From NCBI GenBank assembly GCA_046349515.1, contig JAXMCE010000007.1, forward strand, positions 62,001 through 126,000: a stretch of DNA of 64,000 nt. Reading direction: 5' to 3'. The notes under the pieces were generated by a model that saw only the letters and a program-made list of their open reading frames with translations, ran no database searches and had not been told where the DNA came from. This DNA is from JBGPGW01 sp046349515. GTDB lineage: Bacteria > Pseudomonadota > Alphaproteobacteria > CADEGL01. Below, in pieces: positions 8,204 to 16,519 of this stretch (the first letter of the stretch is position 1; each line of letters begins with the position of its first letter). A program made the position numbers and the translations under genes.

Positions 8204-9421
8204 CTACTCGGCGCCCATCGCGAAGGCGGGCTTCACCATCTCCTCGGGCTTGAGCTTGGGGCCGTAGCGGAGCTTGCTGTGGAAGGGGAGGCCCAGGCTT
8301 GCCTGCGCCACCATCTGGAGGATTCGCTCCTCGCGGAAGTGGAGGGTGAAGGTGCGCACGTCGCGGAAGGCGCGTTCCAAGGGATAGAGGCGATAGGCCG
8401 CGCGCGCGCCGCAGAGGTCGAAGGCGCGGGTCGTGATCTCGAGCGAGGTCTGCTTCCCCGCATGGAGCGCGCACATGGAGGCGCGCTCGGCTTCATCCGC
8501 GTCGCCCTGCTCCCACTGCCAGGCCGCGTGGTAGATGAGCGCGCGAGTCGAGCGGAGCATGGCTTCGAGCTCGCCCAACTTCACCTGGATGAGCGGGCTG
8601 TCGCGCAGGAAAGGACGCTCGCGCACGAAGCCGAGGGTGAAGTCGTAGACTCCCTGCGCCGTGCCCAGATGGTTCGCCGCGAACGCCAACGTGAAGGTGC
8701 GCGGATCGCCCTGGACCCAGCAGCCCGGCACGCCCGCGACCTCGAGATCCGAGAGCGGCACGTCATCCAGGTGGATGCCCCAGGACACGGTCGGGCGCAT
8801 GCCCATGACGTCCCAGTCGTTCTCGAGGCGGACGCCCGGCGCCGATTTCGGCACGATCGCGAACATCATGCCGTCGGCCATGCGCTTCGTGCCCTCGGCG
8901 AGCGCCCAGCAGACATAGTAGTCCGCCGCGGCCGAGAGCGAGGCGAAGCCCTTGTAGCCCTTGAGGCGCCAGCCCTCCTTCGTCCGTCGCAGGGTGGCAT
9001 CGAACGGCTCGGGTCCGACCTGCTTCACCGACGCCTCGCTGCCGCAGGACGCGAACAACGTGCCGTCTCTCGCGACCATGGGCAGGTAGTGGTCCTTCTG
9101 CGCCTTGGATGCGTGGAGCGCCAGATAGCCGATGGCGTGGCAGTGGACTTGGAGAAGCTGTGCCGTCGAGCTGCAGTGGCGCGACAGCTCCTCGATGACG
9201 AGGTAATAGCCAAGGTAGTTCTGGCCCTGCCACAGGCCGTGGCCGCCATAGGCCTTGGGCACGGTGAGGGCGAGGAGCCCGGCCGCACGGAGTTCGCGGA
9301 AATTCTCCTCGGGGAAGGCGGAGGCGTCATCGTAGCGCTGGGCGCGCTCGGCGAAGGCGGGCCCCACGGCCCGCGCGGTCTCGAGGAGCGCGCGTTCCTC
9401 TGTCGTCAGCGAGAAATCCAT
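8204..9421 (-). CDS. acyl-CoA dehydrogenase family protein
   Basis: 405 residues from the ATG at 9421 (MDFSLTTEERALLE), which begins where family homology begins; an upstream in-frame start at 9538 would run through the palindrome and is unlikely. It has the N-terminal helical domain (KAYGGHG segment), the middle beta domain (FASCGSEAS, GYKGFASLS) and the C-terminal helical domain of FAD-dependent acyl-CoA dehydrogenases. Family members desaturate acyl-CoA thioesters, though this divergent branch also includes flavin monooxygenases of the DszC/HpaH type. It is the first gene of the leftward operon with gntR, the DUF1028 gene and the flavoprotein trio. Confidence 0.85.
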   Translation of the reverse strand: MDFSLTTEERALLETARAVGPAFAERAQRYDDASAFPEENFRELRAAGLLALTVPKAYGGHGLWQGQNYLGYYLVIEELSRHCSSTAQLLQVHCHAIGYLALHASKAQKDHYLPMVARDGTLFASCGSEASVKQVGPEPFDATLRRTKEGWRLKGYKGFASLSAAADYYVCWALAEGTKRMADGMMFAIVPKSAPGVRLENDWDVMGMRPTVSWGIHLDDVPLSDLEVAGVPGCWVQGDPRTFTLAFAANHLGTAQGVYDFTLGFVRERPFLRDSPLIQVKLGELEAMLRSTRALIYHAAWQWEQGDADEAERASMCALHAGKQTSLEITTRAFDLCGARAAYRLYPLERAFRDVRTFTLHFREERILQMVAQASLGLPFHSKLRYGPKLKPEEMVKPAFAMGAE

Positions 9422-9459
9422 GGCTGGCAGCCCCCGTATTCCGTGCGGCGGCGACTCTA

Positions 9460-9483
9460 TTGCATGCTGCATGCAGCATGCAA
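9460..9483. promoter_or_regulatory. perfect 24-bp palindrome, probable GntR operator
   Basis: TTGCATGCTGCA followed by its exact reverse complement. The palindrome ends 39 bases upstream of the acyl-CoA dehydrogenase start. Symmetry stops sharply at both ends (flanks A and G). Position and dyad symmetry fit an operator for the FCD-type GntR regulator encoded as the second gene of the same operon. The repeated TGCATGC/TGCAGCA elements could hold two overlapping dimer sites. Confidence 0.7.
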
Positions 9484-9824
9484 GTTTGCCTAACGCTCGC
9501 CGTAGGGCGACATCCGCGCGCATCGTGGGCGCGTGCATCTTGCAAATGCGTGATTCACCTTCATTAATGCCTACCCGCCTCGGCCCTCGCGTTAAGAAAG
9601 CTTCGATTGCCGAAGCGCCCGCGCATGACTACCTATTGTCGGGGGGCCATTTCGCGAGGAACGCCGCGTTCACGCGTTCCGCCCAGAACGTTCGTGCGCC
9701 GGCCGACGTGGTTCTCTCTGCGGCGCTGGCAAGGTCATAGGGAGTTCACGCGGGGCCGGCATGGTCATGGTCTCTGCCCGTCTCGTTGCCTGCGCACGTT
9801 GTCCCGGCTGCGGCTGAGAGGTTC
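9484..9824. other. divergent intergenic region
   Basis: This is most of the only gene-free stretch above 300 bases (9422-9824). It separates the leftward acyl-CoA dehydrogenase operon from the rightward TauE/SafE gene, so it should hold both promoters. I see the palindrome described separately and a slightly AT-richer patch around 9550-9610 (TTAATGCC, GCGTTAAGAAAGC). I see no convincing gene, terminator or further repeat; the open frames here lack ribosome sites and family resemblance. Confidence 0.5.
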
Positions 9825-10613
9825 ATGGACGTTCTACATTTCTTCAATGCGCTCTACGCGATCTCGGGTTTCGCGATCGGGCTCATCGTCGGCATGACGG
9901 GCATGGGGGGCGGCTCTCTCATGACGCCGCTTCTCATCCTGCTGTTCGGCGTCGTGCCCGTGACCGCCGTCGGGACCGACCTGCTGTTCGCCGCCGCGAC
10001 CAAGACGGGCGGCACGCTGGTCCACGGCCTCCACCGCACGATCGATTGGCGCGTCGTCGGGCGCCTCGCGCTCGGCAGCGTTCCGTCGACGGGCCTCACC
10101 CTGTTCGTGCTGTCGCGATTCGAGTCGGGCGGGGCCGCGTCGGCGAACCTCATCACCTTCACGCTCGGCGGAGCCCTGCTCGTGAGCGCGCTCGCGCTGA
10201 TCTTTCGCAAGTGGATCTGGGCGCTCTACGCGCCGCGCATGGTCGCCATGGCGCCCAGCCGCATCGCGAAGCTCACCGTCGCCATCGGCGCGGTCTTGGG
10301 AATCGTCGTGTCGATTTCGTCGGTCGGGGCGGGCGCCATCGGCGTGACCGCGCTCGTGCTCCTCTATCCGAAGCTGCCGATGGCGCGCATCGTCGGCTCC
10401 GACATCGCTCACGCGGTGCCTTTGACGCTCCTCGCGGGCATCGGCCACTGGATGCTGGGCTCGATCGACTGGACGCTCTTCATGGGCTTGCTGATCGGCT
10501 CGCTGCCGGGCATCGCGCTCGGCAGCTATGTCTCGGCGCGCATTCCCGATTGGGTGCTGCGATACCTGCTCGCGGCGGTCCTGGTCGTGATCGGCTGCCG
10601 GCTTCTCGTCTAG
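9825..10613 (+). CDS. sulfite exporter TauE/SafE family permease
   Basis: 262 residues from the ATG at 9825, with a GAGAG ribosome site 5-10 bases upstream; a TTG at 9786 is a weaker alternative. The N-terminal motif GLIVGMTGMGGGSLMTP, the PVTAVGTDLLFAAATKTGG segment and a mirrored second half (VSSVGAGAIGVT, GSDIAHAVPLTLLAG) define the TauE/SafE fold of eight or so membrane helices arranged as two repeats. Members export or import small anions such as sulfite, sulfoacetate or other organosulfonates. It stands alone, diverging from the ACAD operon and converging on the LLM genes. Substrate unknown. Confidence 0.88.
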   Translation: MDVLHFFNALYAISGFAIGLIVGMTGMGGGSLMTPLLILLFGVVPVTAVGTDLLFAAATKTGGTLVHGLHRTIDWRVVGRLALGSVPSTGLTLFVLSRFESGGAASANLITFTLGGALLVSALALIFRKWIWALYAPRMVAMAPSRIAKLTVAIGAVLGIVVSISSVGAGAIGVTALVLLYPKLPMARIVGSDIAHAVPLTLLAGIGHWMLGSIDWTLFMGLLIGSLPGIALGSYVSARIPDWVLRYLLAAVLVVIGCRLLV

Positions 10614-10621
10614 CCGGCCCC

Positions 10622-10639
10622 GGGGGGCGGGCGCCCCCT
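10622..10639. terminator. GC hairpin between convergent genes
   Basis: GGGGGCG pairs with CGCCCCC across a 2-nt spacer (4-nt effective loop) in the 24-base gap between the TauE gene (stop 10613) and the LLM gene ending at 10638. It could terminate transcription in both directions, but there is no T tract on either side. Confidence 0.35.
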
Positions 10640-11708
10640 ACTGCGCCGCCGCCACCCGCGCGCCCTTCGCCTTGGCGAAGTGAGGCATGACCTCCTTGAT
10701 GAACAGTTCGAGCGAGCGCTTCGAGACCTCGTGCGGCGTGCCGAAGCTCAAGCCGTAGAGGAACACGTCCGTTCCGACCGCCTCGTACATCTTGAGTTTC
10801 TTGACCACCTCGTCCGGCGTGCCGAAGACGAGGTTCTCGCGCACGGCTTCGGGCGTGAAGTCCACGCTGTTGGCGAGCGCCTTCAAATCCGCGAGCTCCG
10901 GGAAGCCGTCCTTCACGCCGCCCAGGTTCTTGAACAGCGTCTCGAAGCGCCGGCTGTAGTTCATCGTGGATTCGACGGGCACGCGCCAGTCCTCCGCTCG
11001 CTCGTAGACGCAGGCCCGGCGCAGGACCATCCAGCGCGGCTTCGGCTTGTCAGGGTTGTCGGCGACCGCCTTCTCGTACTTGGCGCGCAGCACGTGCATC
11101 TCGCCGAACGGCTTTGAAAGCGGGTTCGACATGATGTGCGCGCCCATCTTGATCGCGAAGTCGAAGCTGTGCGGGTCTCGCGCGGCGATCCAGATCGGCG
11201 GGTACGGCTTCTGGAGCGGCTTCGGCACGGCCGTCGAGGACGGCCACTTCCACAGCGCCCCGTCGTGGGCATAGTCGCCTTGCCACAGCTTGAGGATCGC
11301 GGGCAGCATCTCGCGCATGTAGTCGCCGCCCTTCTCCTGCGGCATGCCGCCGGCCATGCGGTCGAACTCGTGCTGATAGGCGCCGCGGCCGATGCCGAAT
11401 TCGAGCCGGCCGCCGGTCAGGAGGTCGACGAGCGCCGATTCGCTCGCGAGCTTGATCGGGTGCCAGTAGGGCGCCACGACCACGGCCGTTCCGAGGCGGA
11501 CCGATTTCGTGTGATGGGCCCAGTGGAGGAGCAGGCTGAACGGGTTCGGACCGATCGTGAATTCGATCGTGTGATGCTCCGCCGCCCAGACCGATTCGAA
11601 TCCGCCGGCGTCCGCCAACTGGACCAGTTCGGTCACCTCGTCGATGACCTTGGTCATGGGCTTGGATGTGTCTGTCCGCTGCAAGTCGATCGCCAGCGCA
11701 AACTTCAT
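10638..11708 (-). CDS. LLM class flavin-dependent oxidoreductase (copy A)
   Basis: 356 residues of the bacterial-luciferase-like TIM barrel. It starts KFALAIDLQRTD and has the typical VWAAEHHTIEFT, RLGTAVVVAPYWHP, GRLEFGIGRGAYQHEFDR and PPIWIAARDPHSFDFA segments. These proteins use FMNH2 or F420 to oxygenate aldehydes, heterocycles or sulfonates, and need a flavin reductase that is not encoded nearby. The start is the ATG at 11708; the apparent upstream extension lies in the intergenic sequence. The enzyme is a close paralogue of the product of the gene at 11746-12816, which is 37 bases upstream on the same strand. Both are downstream of an aldehyde dehydrogenase gene. Confidence 0.9.
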   Translation of the reverse strand: MKFALAIDLQRTDTSKPMTKVIDEVTELVQLADAGGFESVWAAEHHTIEFTIGPNPFSLLLHWAHHTKSVRLGTAVVVAPYWHPIKLASESALVDLLTGGRLEFGIGRGAYQHEFDRMAGGMPQEKGGDYMREMLPAILKLWQGDYAHDGALWKWPSSTAVPKPLQKPYPPIWIAARDPHSFDFAIKMGAHIMSNPLSKPFGEMHVLRAKYEKAVADNPDKPKPRWMVLRRACVYERAEDWRVPVESTMNYSRRFETLFKNLGGVKDGFPELADLKALANSVDFTPEAVRENLVFGTPDEVVKKLKMYEAVGTDVFLYGLSFGTPHEVSKRSLELFIKEVMPHFAKAKGARVAAAQ

Positions 11709-11745
11709 GAATGGCGTTCCTTCTCTCAATGAGGCCGTCGAAGGC

Positions 11746-12816
11746 CTACCGTGCTGCGGCGACCCTGCCGCTCTTGGCTTCCGCGAAATGGGGCATGACG
11801 TCCTTGATGAACAGCTCGAGCGAACGCTTGGCGTGCTTGTGCGGCAAGCCGAAGCTCATGCCGTAGAGGTAGTAGTCGGTGCCGATGGCCTCGTACTGCT
11901 TGAGCTTCTTCACCACCATGTCCGGCGTGCCGAACATGAGGTTGTCGAGCATGGCCTCGCGGCTGAGGTCGTCCTTGTTGTCGAGCGTCTCGACCGCGAC
12001 GCGCTCGGCGAAGCCGTTCGCGACCCCGCCCGAGTTGCGGAAGAGGTTCTGGAAGGCGCGGCTGTAGTCGAGCGAGCACTGATACTGCACGTCCCAGTCG
12101 TCGAGCGAATCGAAGACGCAGGTGCGGCGCAGGATCATCCAGTCCGGGCGCGGCTTGCCGGGATTGTCCGCGCAGGCTTTCCGGAACTTCTCGGCCAGCA
12201 CCTCCATCTCGGCGAAGGGCTTGGAGAGCGGATTCGACATGATGTGAGCGCCCGACTTGATCGCGAAGTCGAAGGTGTCGGGGTCGCGCGCGGCGATCCA
12301 AAGCGGCGGGTGCGGCTTCTGGATGGGTTTCGGCACCGAGGTCGCGGACGGCCATTGCCAATGCTTGCCGTTGTGCGCGTAGTCGCCCTGCCAGAGCTTC
12401 AGGATCGCGGGAAGCGATTCGCGGAGATGCTCGCTGCCCACGTTCTGCGGTATGCCGCCGGCCATGCGGTCGAACTCGTACTGGAAGGCGCCGCGGCCGA
12501 TGCCGAATTCGAGCCGCCCGTTCGAGATGATGTCGACGAGCGCGGCCTCGGCCGCAAGACGCAGCGGGTGCCAATAGGCCGCGACGGCCACCGCCGTCCC
12601 GAGCCGGATCGTCTTCGTATGGTTGGCCCAGTGCGCCAGCATGACGAACGGGTTGGGCCCGTTGGTGAGCTCGTTCGAGTGGTGCTCGGCGGCATAGACA
12701 TGGGCGAAGCCGCCGGCCTCCGCCATGCAGACCAGCTCAAGCGTCTCGTCCGCGATCTGCCGGATGTCCTGGTCGGGACTCGTCCGCTGCCAGTCGATCG
12801 CCAGGGCAAATTTCAT
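11746..12816 (-). CDS. LLM class flavin-dependent oxidoreductase (copy B)
   Basis: 356 residues, the same length as copy A and collinear with it (KFALAIDWQRTS, VYAAEHHSNELT, GRLEFGIGRGAFQYEFDR, PPLWIAARDPDTFDFA). The conserved C-terminal stretch (MFGTPDMVVKKLKQYEAIGTD) is the usual substrate-entrance helix. Two paralogues of equal length in tandem suggest either a two-component oligomer of the luciferase alpha/beta kind or two enzymes for related substrates. It is followed by copy A and preceded by the aldehyde dehydrogenase gene (37-bp gap), which could oxidise an aldehyde product. Confidence 0.9.
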   Translation of the reverse strand: MKFALAIDWQRTSPDQDIRQIADETLELVCMAEAGGFAHVYAAEHHSNELTNGPNPFVMLAHWANHTKTIRLGTAVAVAAYWHPLRLAAEAALVDIISNGRLEFGIGRGAFQYEFDRMAGGIPQNVGSEHLRESLPAILKLWQGDYAHNGKHWQWPSATSVPKPIQKPHPPLWIAARDPDTFDFAIKSGAHIMSNPLSKPFAEMEVLAEKFRKACADNPGKPRPDWMILRRTCVFDSLDDWDVQYQCSLDYSRAFQNLFRNSGGVANGFAERVAVETLDNKDDLSREAMLDNLMFGTPDMVVKKLKQYEAIGTDYYLYGMSFGLPHKHAKRSLELFIKDVMPHFAEAKSGRVAAAR

Positions 12817-12853
12817 CGATCGTATTCCTTCCGCAATTCGAGGACCGGGCGGC

Positions 12854-14368
12854 TCAACTCTTGACCCGCATGACGAATGGATCGTGGGTGACGCCCGAAT
12901 AGTCGATCATCACGTTCTTCAGGCGCGACATCTCGCGGATCGCCTCGAAGCCGTTGTGCTTGCCGTAGCCGCTCGACTTGAAGCCGCCGGAGGGAGAGGT
13001 GTAGGCCGCGGTGCGGTAGGTGTTGATCCAGACGAGGCCGGCATCGACGTCGCGGGCGAAGCGCATGGCGCGGTCGATGTCGCGGGTCCAGACGCCGGCG
13101 GCGAGACCGTAGGCCGTGTCGTTGGCGAGACGCATGAGATCATCTTCGTTCTCGAAGGCCATGACGCCGGCGACGGGCCCGAAGATCTCGTCGCGGCAGA
13201 AGCGCATGTCGTTCTTCACGTTGACGAAGAGCGTCGGCTCGTAATACCAGCCGCGCGCAAGCGCCGCGCCCTGGGGACGCTTGCCGCCGAGGGCGAGCTT
13301 GGCGCCGTCCTCGACCGCGTAGCCCACATAGCGCTCGACCTTCTCGAGCTGCTCCTTGAGCGCCAGGGGTCCGAGCTGGGTCTCGTCGTCGGTCGGATGG
13401 CCGATGCGCACCGTGCGTCCGCGCTCGACGACGCGGCTGACGATGTCGTCGAAGACCTTCTTCTGCACGAAGCAGCGCGAGCCCGCGACGCAGCTCTGCC
13501 CCGCGGCCGCGAAGATGCCGGCCACGATGCCGTTGGCCGCGCGATCGAGATCCGCGTCCTCGAAGACGACGTGCGGCGACTTGCCGCCAAGCTCCATGGT
13601 GCAGGGCGCGAGATGCGTCGCCGCATTCGCCGCGACCCGGCGCCCGGTGTCCGTGCCGCCCGTGAAGGCGATCTTGGCCACGTCCGGATGCTTCGTCAGC
13701 GCGTCTCCCGCTGTCTCGCCGTAGCCGGTCACGACATTGATGACGCCCGGCGGGACGCCTGCCTCGGCGGCGATCTCGGCGAAGGCGAGCGCCGAGGCCG
13801 AGGTGTGCTCGGACGGCTTGATCACGACCGTGTTGCCGATGGCGAGGCACGGCGCGACCGTCCCCGCCAGGAGATACATCGGCGAATTCCACGGGATGAT
13901 GATGCCGATGACGCCCAACGGCTCGCGGAGAGTGAAGTTGAGCATGTCGAGCTTGTTGATGGGGATCGTCTCGCCCTGAATTTTGTCGGCCATGCCGGCG
14001 TAGTAGTAGAACACCTCCGGCGAATAGCTGACCTGGGCGCGCATTTCCTTGAGCAGCTTGCCGTTGTCGCGCGTCTCGAGCTCGGCGATGGCGTCCGAGC
14101 GTTTGGCCAGGAGCTCGCCGAGCTTCCTCACGAGCGCGCCGCGCGCGGTCTGGGTCATGCGCCGCCAGGCCGGGTCCTTGAGGGCGCGCTTTGCCGCCGC
14201 GACCGCGTCGTTGATGTCCTCCGCACCGCCGTCGGCCGCCTCGTACCACGGCTCGCCGTTGGTCGGATCGAAGCTCGGCAGATACCGCCCCGAACGGGGA
14301 TTTCGCCACTCGCCCGCGATGAAGATCTTCTGACGGGTGTTCTCGATCGTCGCGATGGTCGCCGCCAT
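12854..14368 (-). CDS. NAD(P)-dependent aldehyde dehydrogenase
   Basis: 504 residues starting at the ATG at 14368, which has an AAGGGAGGGA ribosome site directly upstream; a frame extension to 14461 has no support. The Rossmann GGTDTGRRV, the general-base glutamate in MELGGKSPHVVF, the catalytic cysteine in FAAAGQSCVAGSR and the EIFGPVAGVM motif are all present, so the enzyme should be active. It resembles the betaine-aldehyde / hydroxymuconic-semialdehyde branch of the superfamily. It heads a leftward set with the two LLM genes; a palindrome lies between it and the PucR regulator gene. Confidence 0.92.
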   Translation of the reverse strand: MAATIATIENTRQKIFIAGEWRNPRSGRYLPSFDPTNGEPWYEAADGGAEDINDAVAAAKRALKDPAWRRMTQTARGALVRKLGELLAKRSDAIAELETRDNGKLLKEMRAQVSYSPEVFYYYAGMADKIQGETIPINKLDMLNFTLREPLGVIGIIIPWNSPMYLLAGTVAPCLAIGNTVVIKPSEHTSASALAFAEIAAEAGVPPGVINVVTGYGETAGDALTKHPDVAKIAFTGGTDTGRRVAANAATHLAPCTMELGGKSPHVVFEDADLDRAANGIVAGIFAAAGQSCVAGSRCFVQKKVFDDIVSRVVERGRTVRIGHPTDDETQLGPLALKEQLEKVERYVGYAVEDGAKLALGGKRPQGAALARGWYYEPTLFVNVKNDMRFCRDEIFGPVAGVMAFENEDDLMRLANDTAYGLAAGVWTRDIDRAMRFARDVDAGLVWINTYRTAAYTSPSGGFKSSGYGKHNGFEAIREMSRLKNVMIDYSGVTHDPFVMRVKS

Positions 14369-14551
14369 GATCCCTCCCTTGACCCAGCCTCTTCGGCAGG
14401 TATCCCCGATACCGATCGCCGCTTCCGGAATGCGGTCTTGTTTTCCTCTGGCTGATGGCAAGGCCGGGGCCCTGTCTCAAGCGCGGAGAGGGATATTATC
14501 TAGGTTTTACGAGACTCTCATCATTCGTAAGGCCGAAAGCCCCGGCTTAAC

Positions 14552-14572
14552 TTTCCTATGATTCATAGGAAA
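14552..14572. promoter_or_regulatory. 21-nt palindrome, probable PucR-type operator
   Basis: TTTCCTATGA, one central T, then TCATAGGAAA: perfect 10-bp arms. It sits 184 bases upstream of the aldehyde dehydrogenase start and just past the stop codon of the PucR-type regulator gene (14598). It is AT-rich against a GC-rich background and is the best operator candidate for that regulator. Confidence 0.65.
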
Positions 14573-14597
14573 CATTGACGGGGAGGGCGTCGCTGCT

Positions 14598-16388
14598 TCA
14601 GGCGCGGATGAGGTCCCTCAGCCGCAGGGCCAGTTCGAGACCGAAGCGGCGGTCGGGCTGCTCCACGTCCACATCGAACATTTCCCGAAGCCGTTCAAGC
14701 CTGTAGCGCAAAGTCGTCACGTGGATCGCGAGCGCGTCCGCCGTCGCCTGATAGCGGCAGCCATTGTCGATGAAGGCGGCCAGCGTCCGCAGGAGCTCTG
14801 CCTTGTGGTCGCGGTCATGGGCCTCGATGCGGCCGAGCGTGTCGGCCACGAATTGGCGCACGGATTCGTGGTCGGCCGCCGACAGCAAGACGGCAAAGGG
14901 ACCGAAGTCGGAGGCCTGGAGCACGCCCGTCTTGCCGAAGAGGCGCGCGAGGCTCAAGACGCGCGTGCACTCGGCGCGGGCGGCCACGTAATCCTCGAGC
15001 CGCCGGCAGGTCTCGCTGGTCGCGATCGCGGCATTGGCGCCGGCGACCCAGCGCGCCTCCTCGAGCAGGCGCTGGAGCGGGGCGGCCCAGCTCTTCTCCG
15101 GCCCGTCCTCGACAAGGGGACTGAAGACGACCACGTCGGCGCCATCGATGACGGAGACCGAACGCGGCAGGACGGTCTGGGACGCCTGGGCGAGGGCGCG
15201 GTGGAGATGGGCGTCGCGCGTCTCGTTGAGCGTGCGCGCATCACCACCGAGGAAGCCGATCGCGACGAGCCGCGCCGGGCCCGTGAGATCGATGCCGAGG
15301 TGGCCCGCGCGCGCGATCATCTCCTCCCGGTCGCGCCAGTTGCCGCTGAAGAGCTGGCCGAACAGTTCTGCCTGGGAGTTCGTCTCGCTGCGGAATCGGA
15401 TGAAGTTGCGCATCATGAGGACGCCCAGCGCGAACTTGGCCTGCTCGATGAGCAGATTGTCCATCTCATCACCCGCTGCCTTGCCGCGGAAGACGATGAG
15501 CGCACCCACGACCTGGCCCTCGACCGTGAGCGGCTCGACGTGACCGTCGAGCGCGATGTCGAGGCCCGAGGCGGTGAGGTCGAAACGTTGGGAGCCGGCT
15601 TGCGCACGACGCACCTGCTCCGCGATCTTGCGCGCGCCGCGGGTACGCACGGCTTCGCGCCAATGCTCATCCGGCACGCGTGCAGGCTCGGGCGAGCGGC
15701 CCGGCAGCACCACGTTCGAGGTGAGGTCGACGACGACGACCGGCTCCGGCAGCAGCGCTTCGATCGTCCGCATGAGCGAGGCGAGCGTGCCGCCGGCGAG
15801 CACCTGCTCCATGAGCTCCGCGTGGATCTCCAGGAGATGCCGCATCTTCGCCGTGCGGCCGTGCTCCGCCTCGAAGCGCGCTGTCTTCTCGACCGCGATG
15901 GCCGCCAGGTTGGTCACCGTCTCGAGGAACGACAACTCCTGCTCCGTGACCTCGATCTGCTGGCGCGACTGGACGGCCAGCACCATGGGCCGCCCGCGCG
16001 AATCCGTCGCGCGAAGGGGCAGGATCACGACCGTGCGGTAGCCGCGCGCGACGGCATCGGCCCGGTAGCCGGGAAACTCCGCGCTGTTGGGCGCGTCCGG
16101 GATGACGAGGGGGTAGTTGCTCTCGATCACGCGCTCCGTCGGGCTGATCGACAGGTCCCAGCGGTCGGGATGGGAGCGGTTCTTGGGCGTGTAGGGATCG
16201 AACTGCTTGACGAGGATGGAATGGCCGGCCTCGCGGTCGAGCGCCATGATCGAGCTCATCGACCAGACCGAATGGTGGCACACCGCGTAGACGATGCCTT
16301 CGAGAATCGTGTCGAGGCCGCTGCCGGCGTTGACCAGGCTCGCGATATCCCCGATGCTTTTGAGGCGCTGCGTGTGTTCGTCCTGCAT
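14598..16388 (-). CDS. PucR family transcriptional regulator with GAF domain
   Basis: 596 residues. An N-terminal GAF-like sensor domain (about 15-170), a middle CdaR GGDEF-like region (about 300-450) and a C-terminal PucR-type helix-turn-helix (last 70 residues, with TADALAIHVTTLRYRLERLR) are in the order usual for this family. Such proteins activate catabolic operons (purine, proline, polyethylene glycol and others) in response to a small molecule. It is transcribed leftward towards the ALDH-LLM genes and diverges from the racemase-hydratase genes that start at 16520, so it is placed to control both arms. Start is the ATG at 16388. Confidence 0.88.
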   Translation of the reverse strand: MQDEHTQRLKSIGDIASLVNAGSGLDTILEGIVYAVCHHSVWSMSSIMALDREAGHSILVKQFDPYTPKNRSHPDRWDLSISPTERVIESNYPLVIPDAPNSAEFPGYRADAVARGYRTVVILPLRATDSRGRPMVLAVQSRQQIEVTEQELSFLETVTNLAAIAVEKTARFEAEHGRTAKMRHLLEIHAELMEQVLAGGTLASLMRTIEALLPEPVVVVDLTSNVVLPGRSPEPARVPDEHWREAVRTRGARKIAEQVRRAQAGSQRFDLTASGLDIALDGHVEPLTVEGQVVGALIVFRGKAAGDEMDNLLIEQAKFALGVLMMRNFIRFRSETNSQAELFGQLFSGNWRDREEMIARAGHLGIDLTGPARLVAIGFLGGDARTLNETRDAHLHRALAQASQTVLPRSVSVIDGADVVVFSPLVEDGPEKSWAAPLQRLLEEARWVAGANAAIATSETCRRLEDYVAARAECTRVLSLARLFGKTGVLQASDFGPFAVLLSAADHESVRQFVADTLGRIEAHDRDHKAELLRTLAAFIDNGCRYQATADALAIHVTTLRYRLERLREMFDVDVEQPDRRFGLELALRLRDLIRA

Positions 16389-16481
16389 GGGCCGTTCCGT
16401 TCCGGGCCTCGACGCGATTATTGGCCGTCCGCCGCGCGGGGCGAAGGATAAAGTGCGCGTGGCGCGTGAAGAGAGGTCCTG

Positions 16482-16511
16482 ATGACCTGTTGCCCCCGAT
16501 CCGAGCGCTGA
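16482..16511 (+). other. possible nine-residue leader ORF (MTCCPRSER)
   Basis: An ATG at 16482 preceded by GAAGAGAGG opens a frame encoding MTCCPRSER that stops at 16511, 8 bases before the ATG of the racemase-superfamily gene. The ribosome site here is much better than the one in front of the gene itself, so translation of the larger gene may depend on re-initiation. Too short to prove from one sequence. Confidence 0.3.
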
Positions 16512-16519
16512 GCCCGATC

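Noticed and set aside
727..9421. A stachydrine (proline betaine) degradation operon
   Set aside because: The flavoproteins resemble N-methylproline demethylase, but no Rieske-type stachydrine demethylase (Stc2) or betaine transporter is present, so I keep only the family-level call.
9540..9740. Possible small gene in the large intergenic gap
   Set aside because: Open frames exist on the plus strand but with no ribosome site, no plausible fold and wrong codon pattern.
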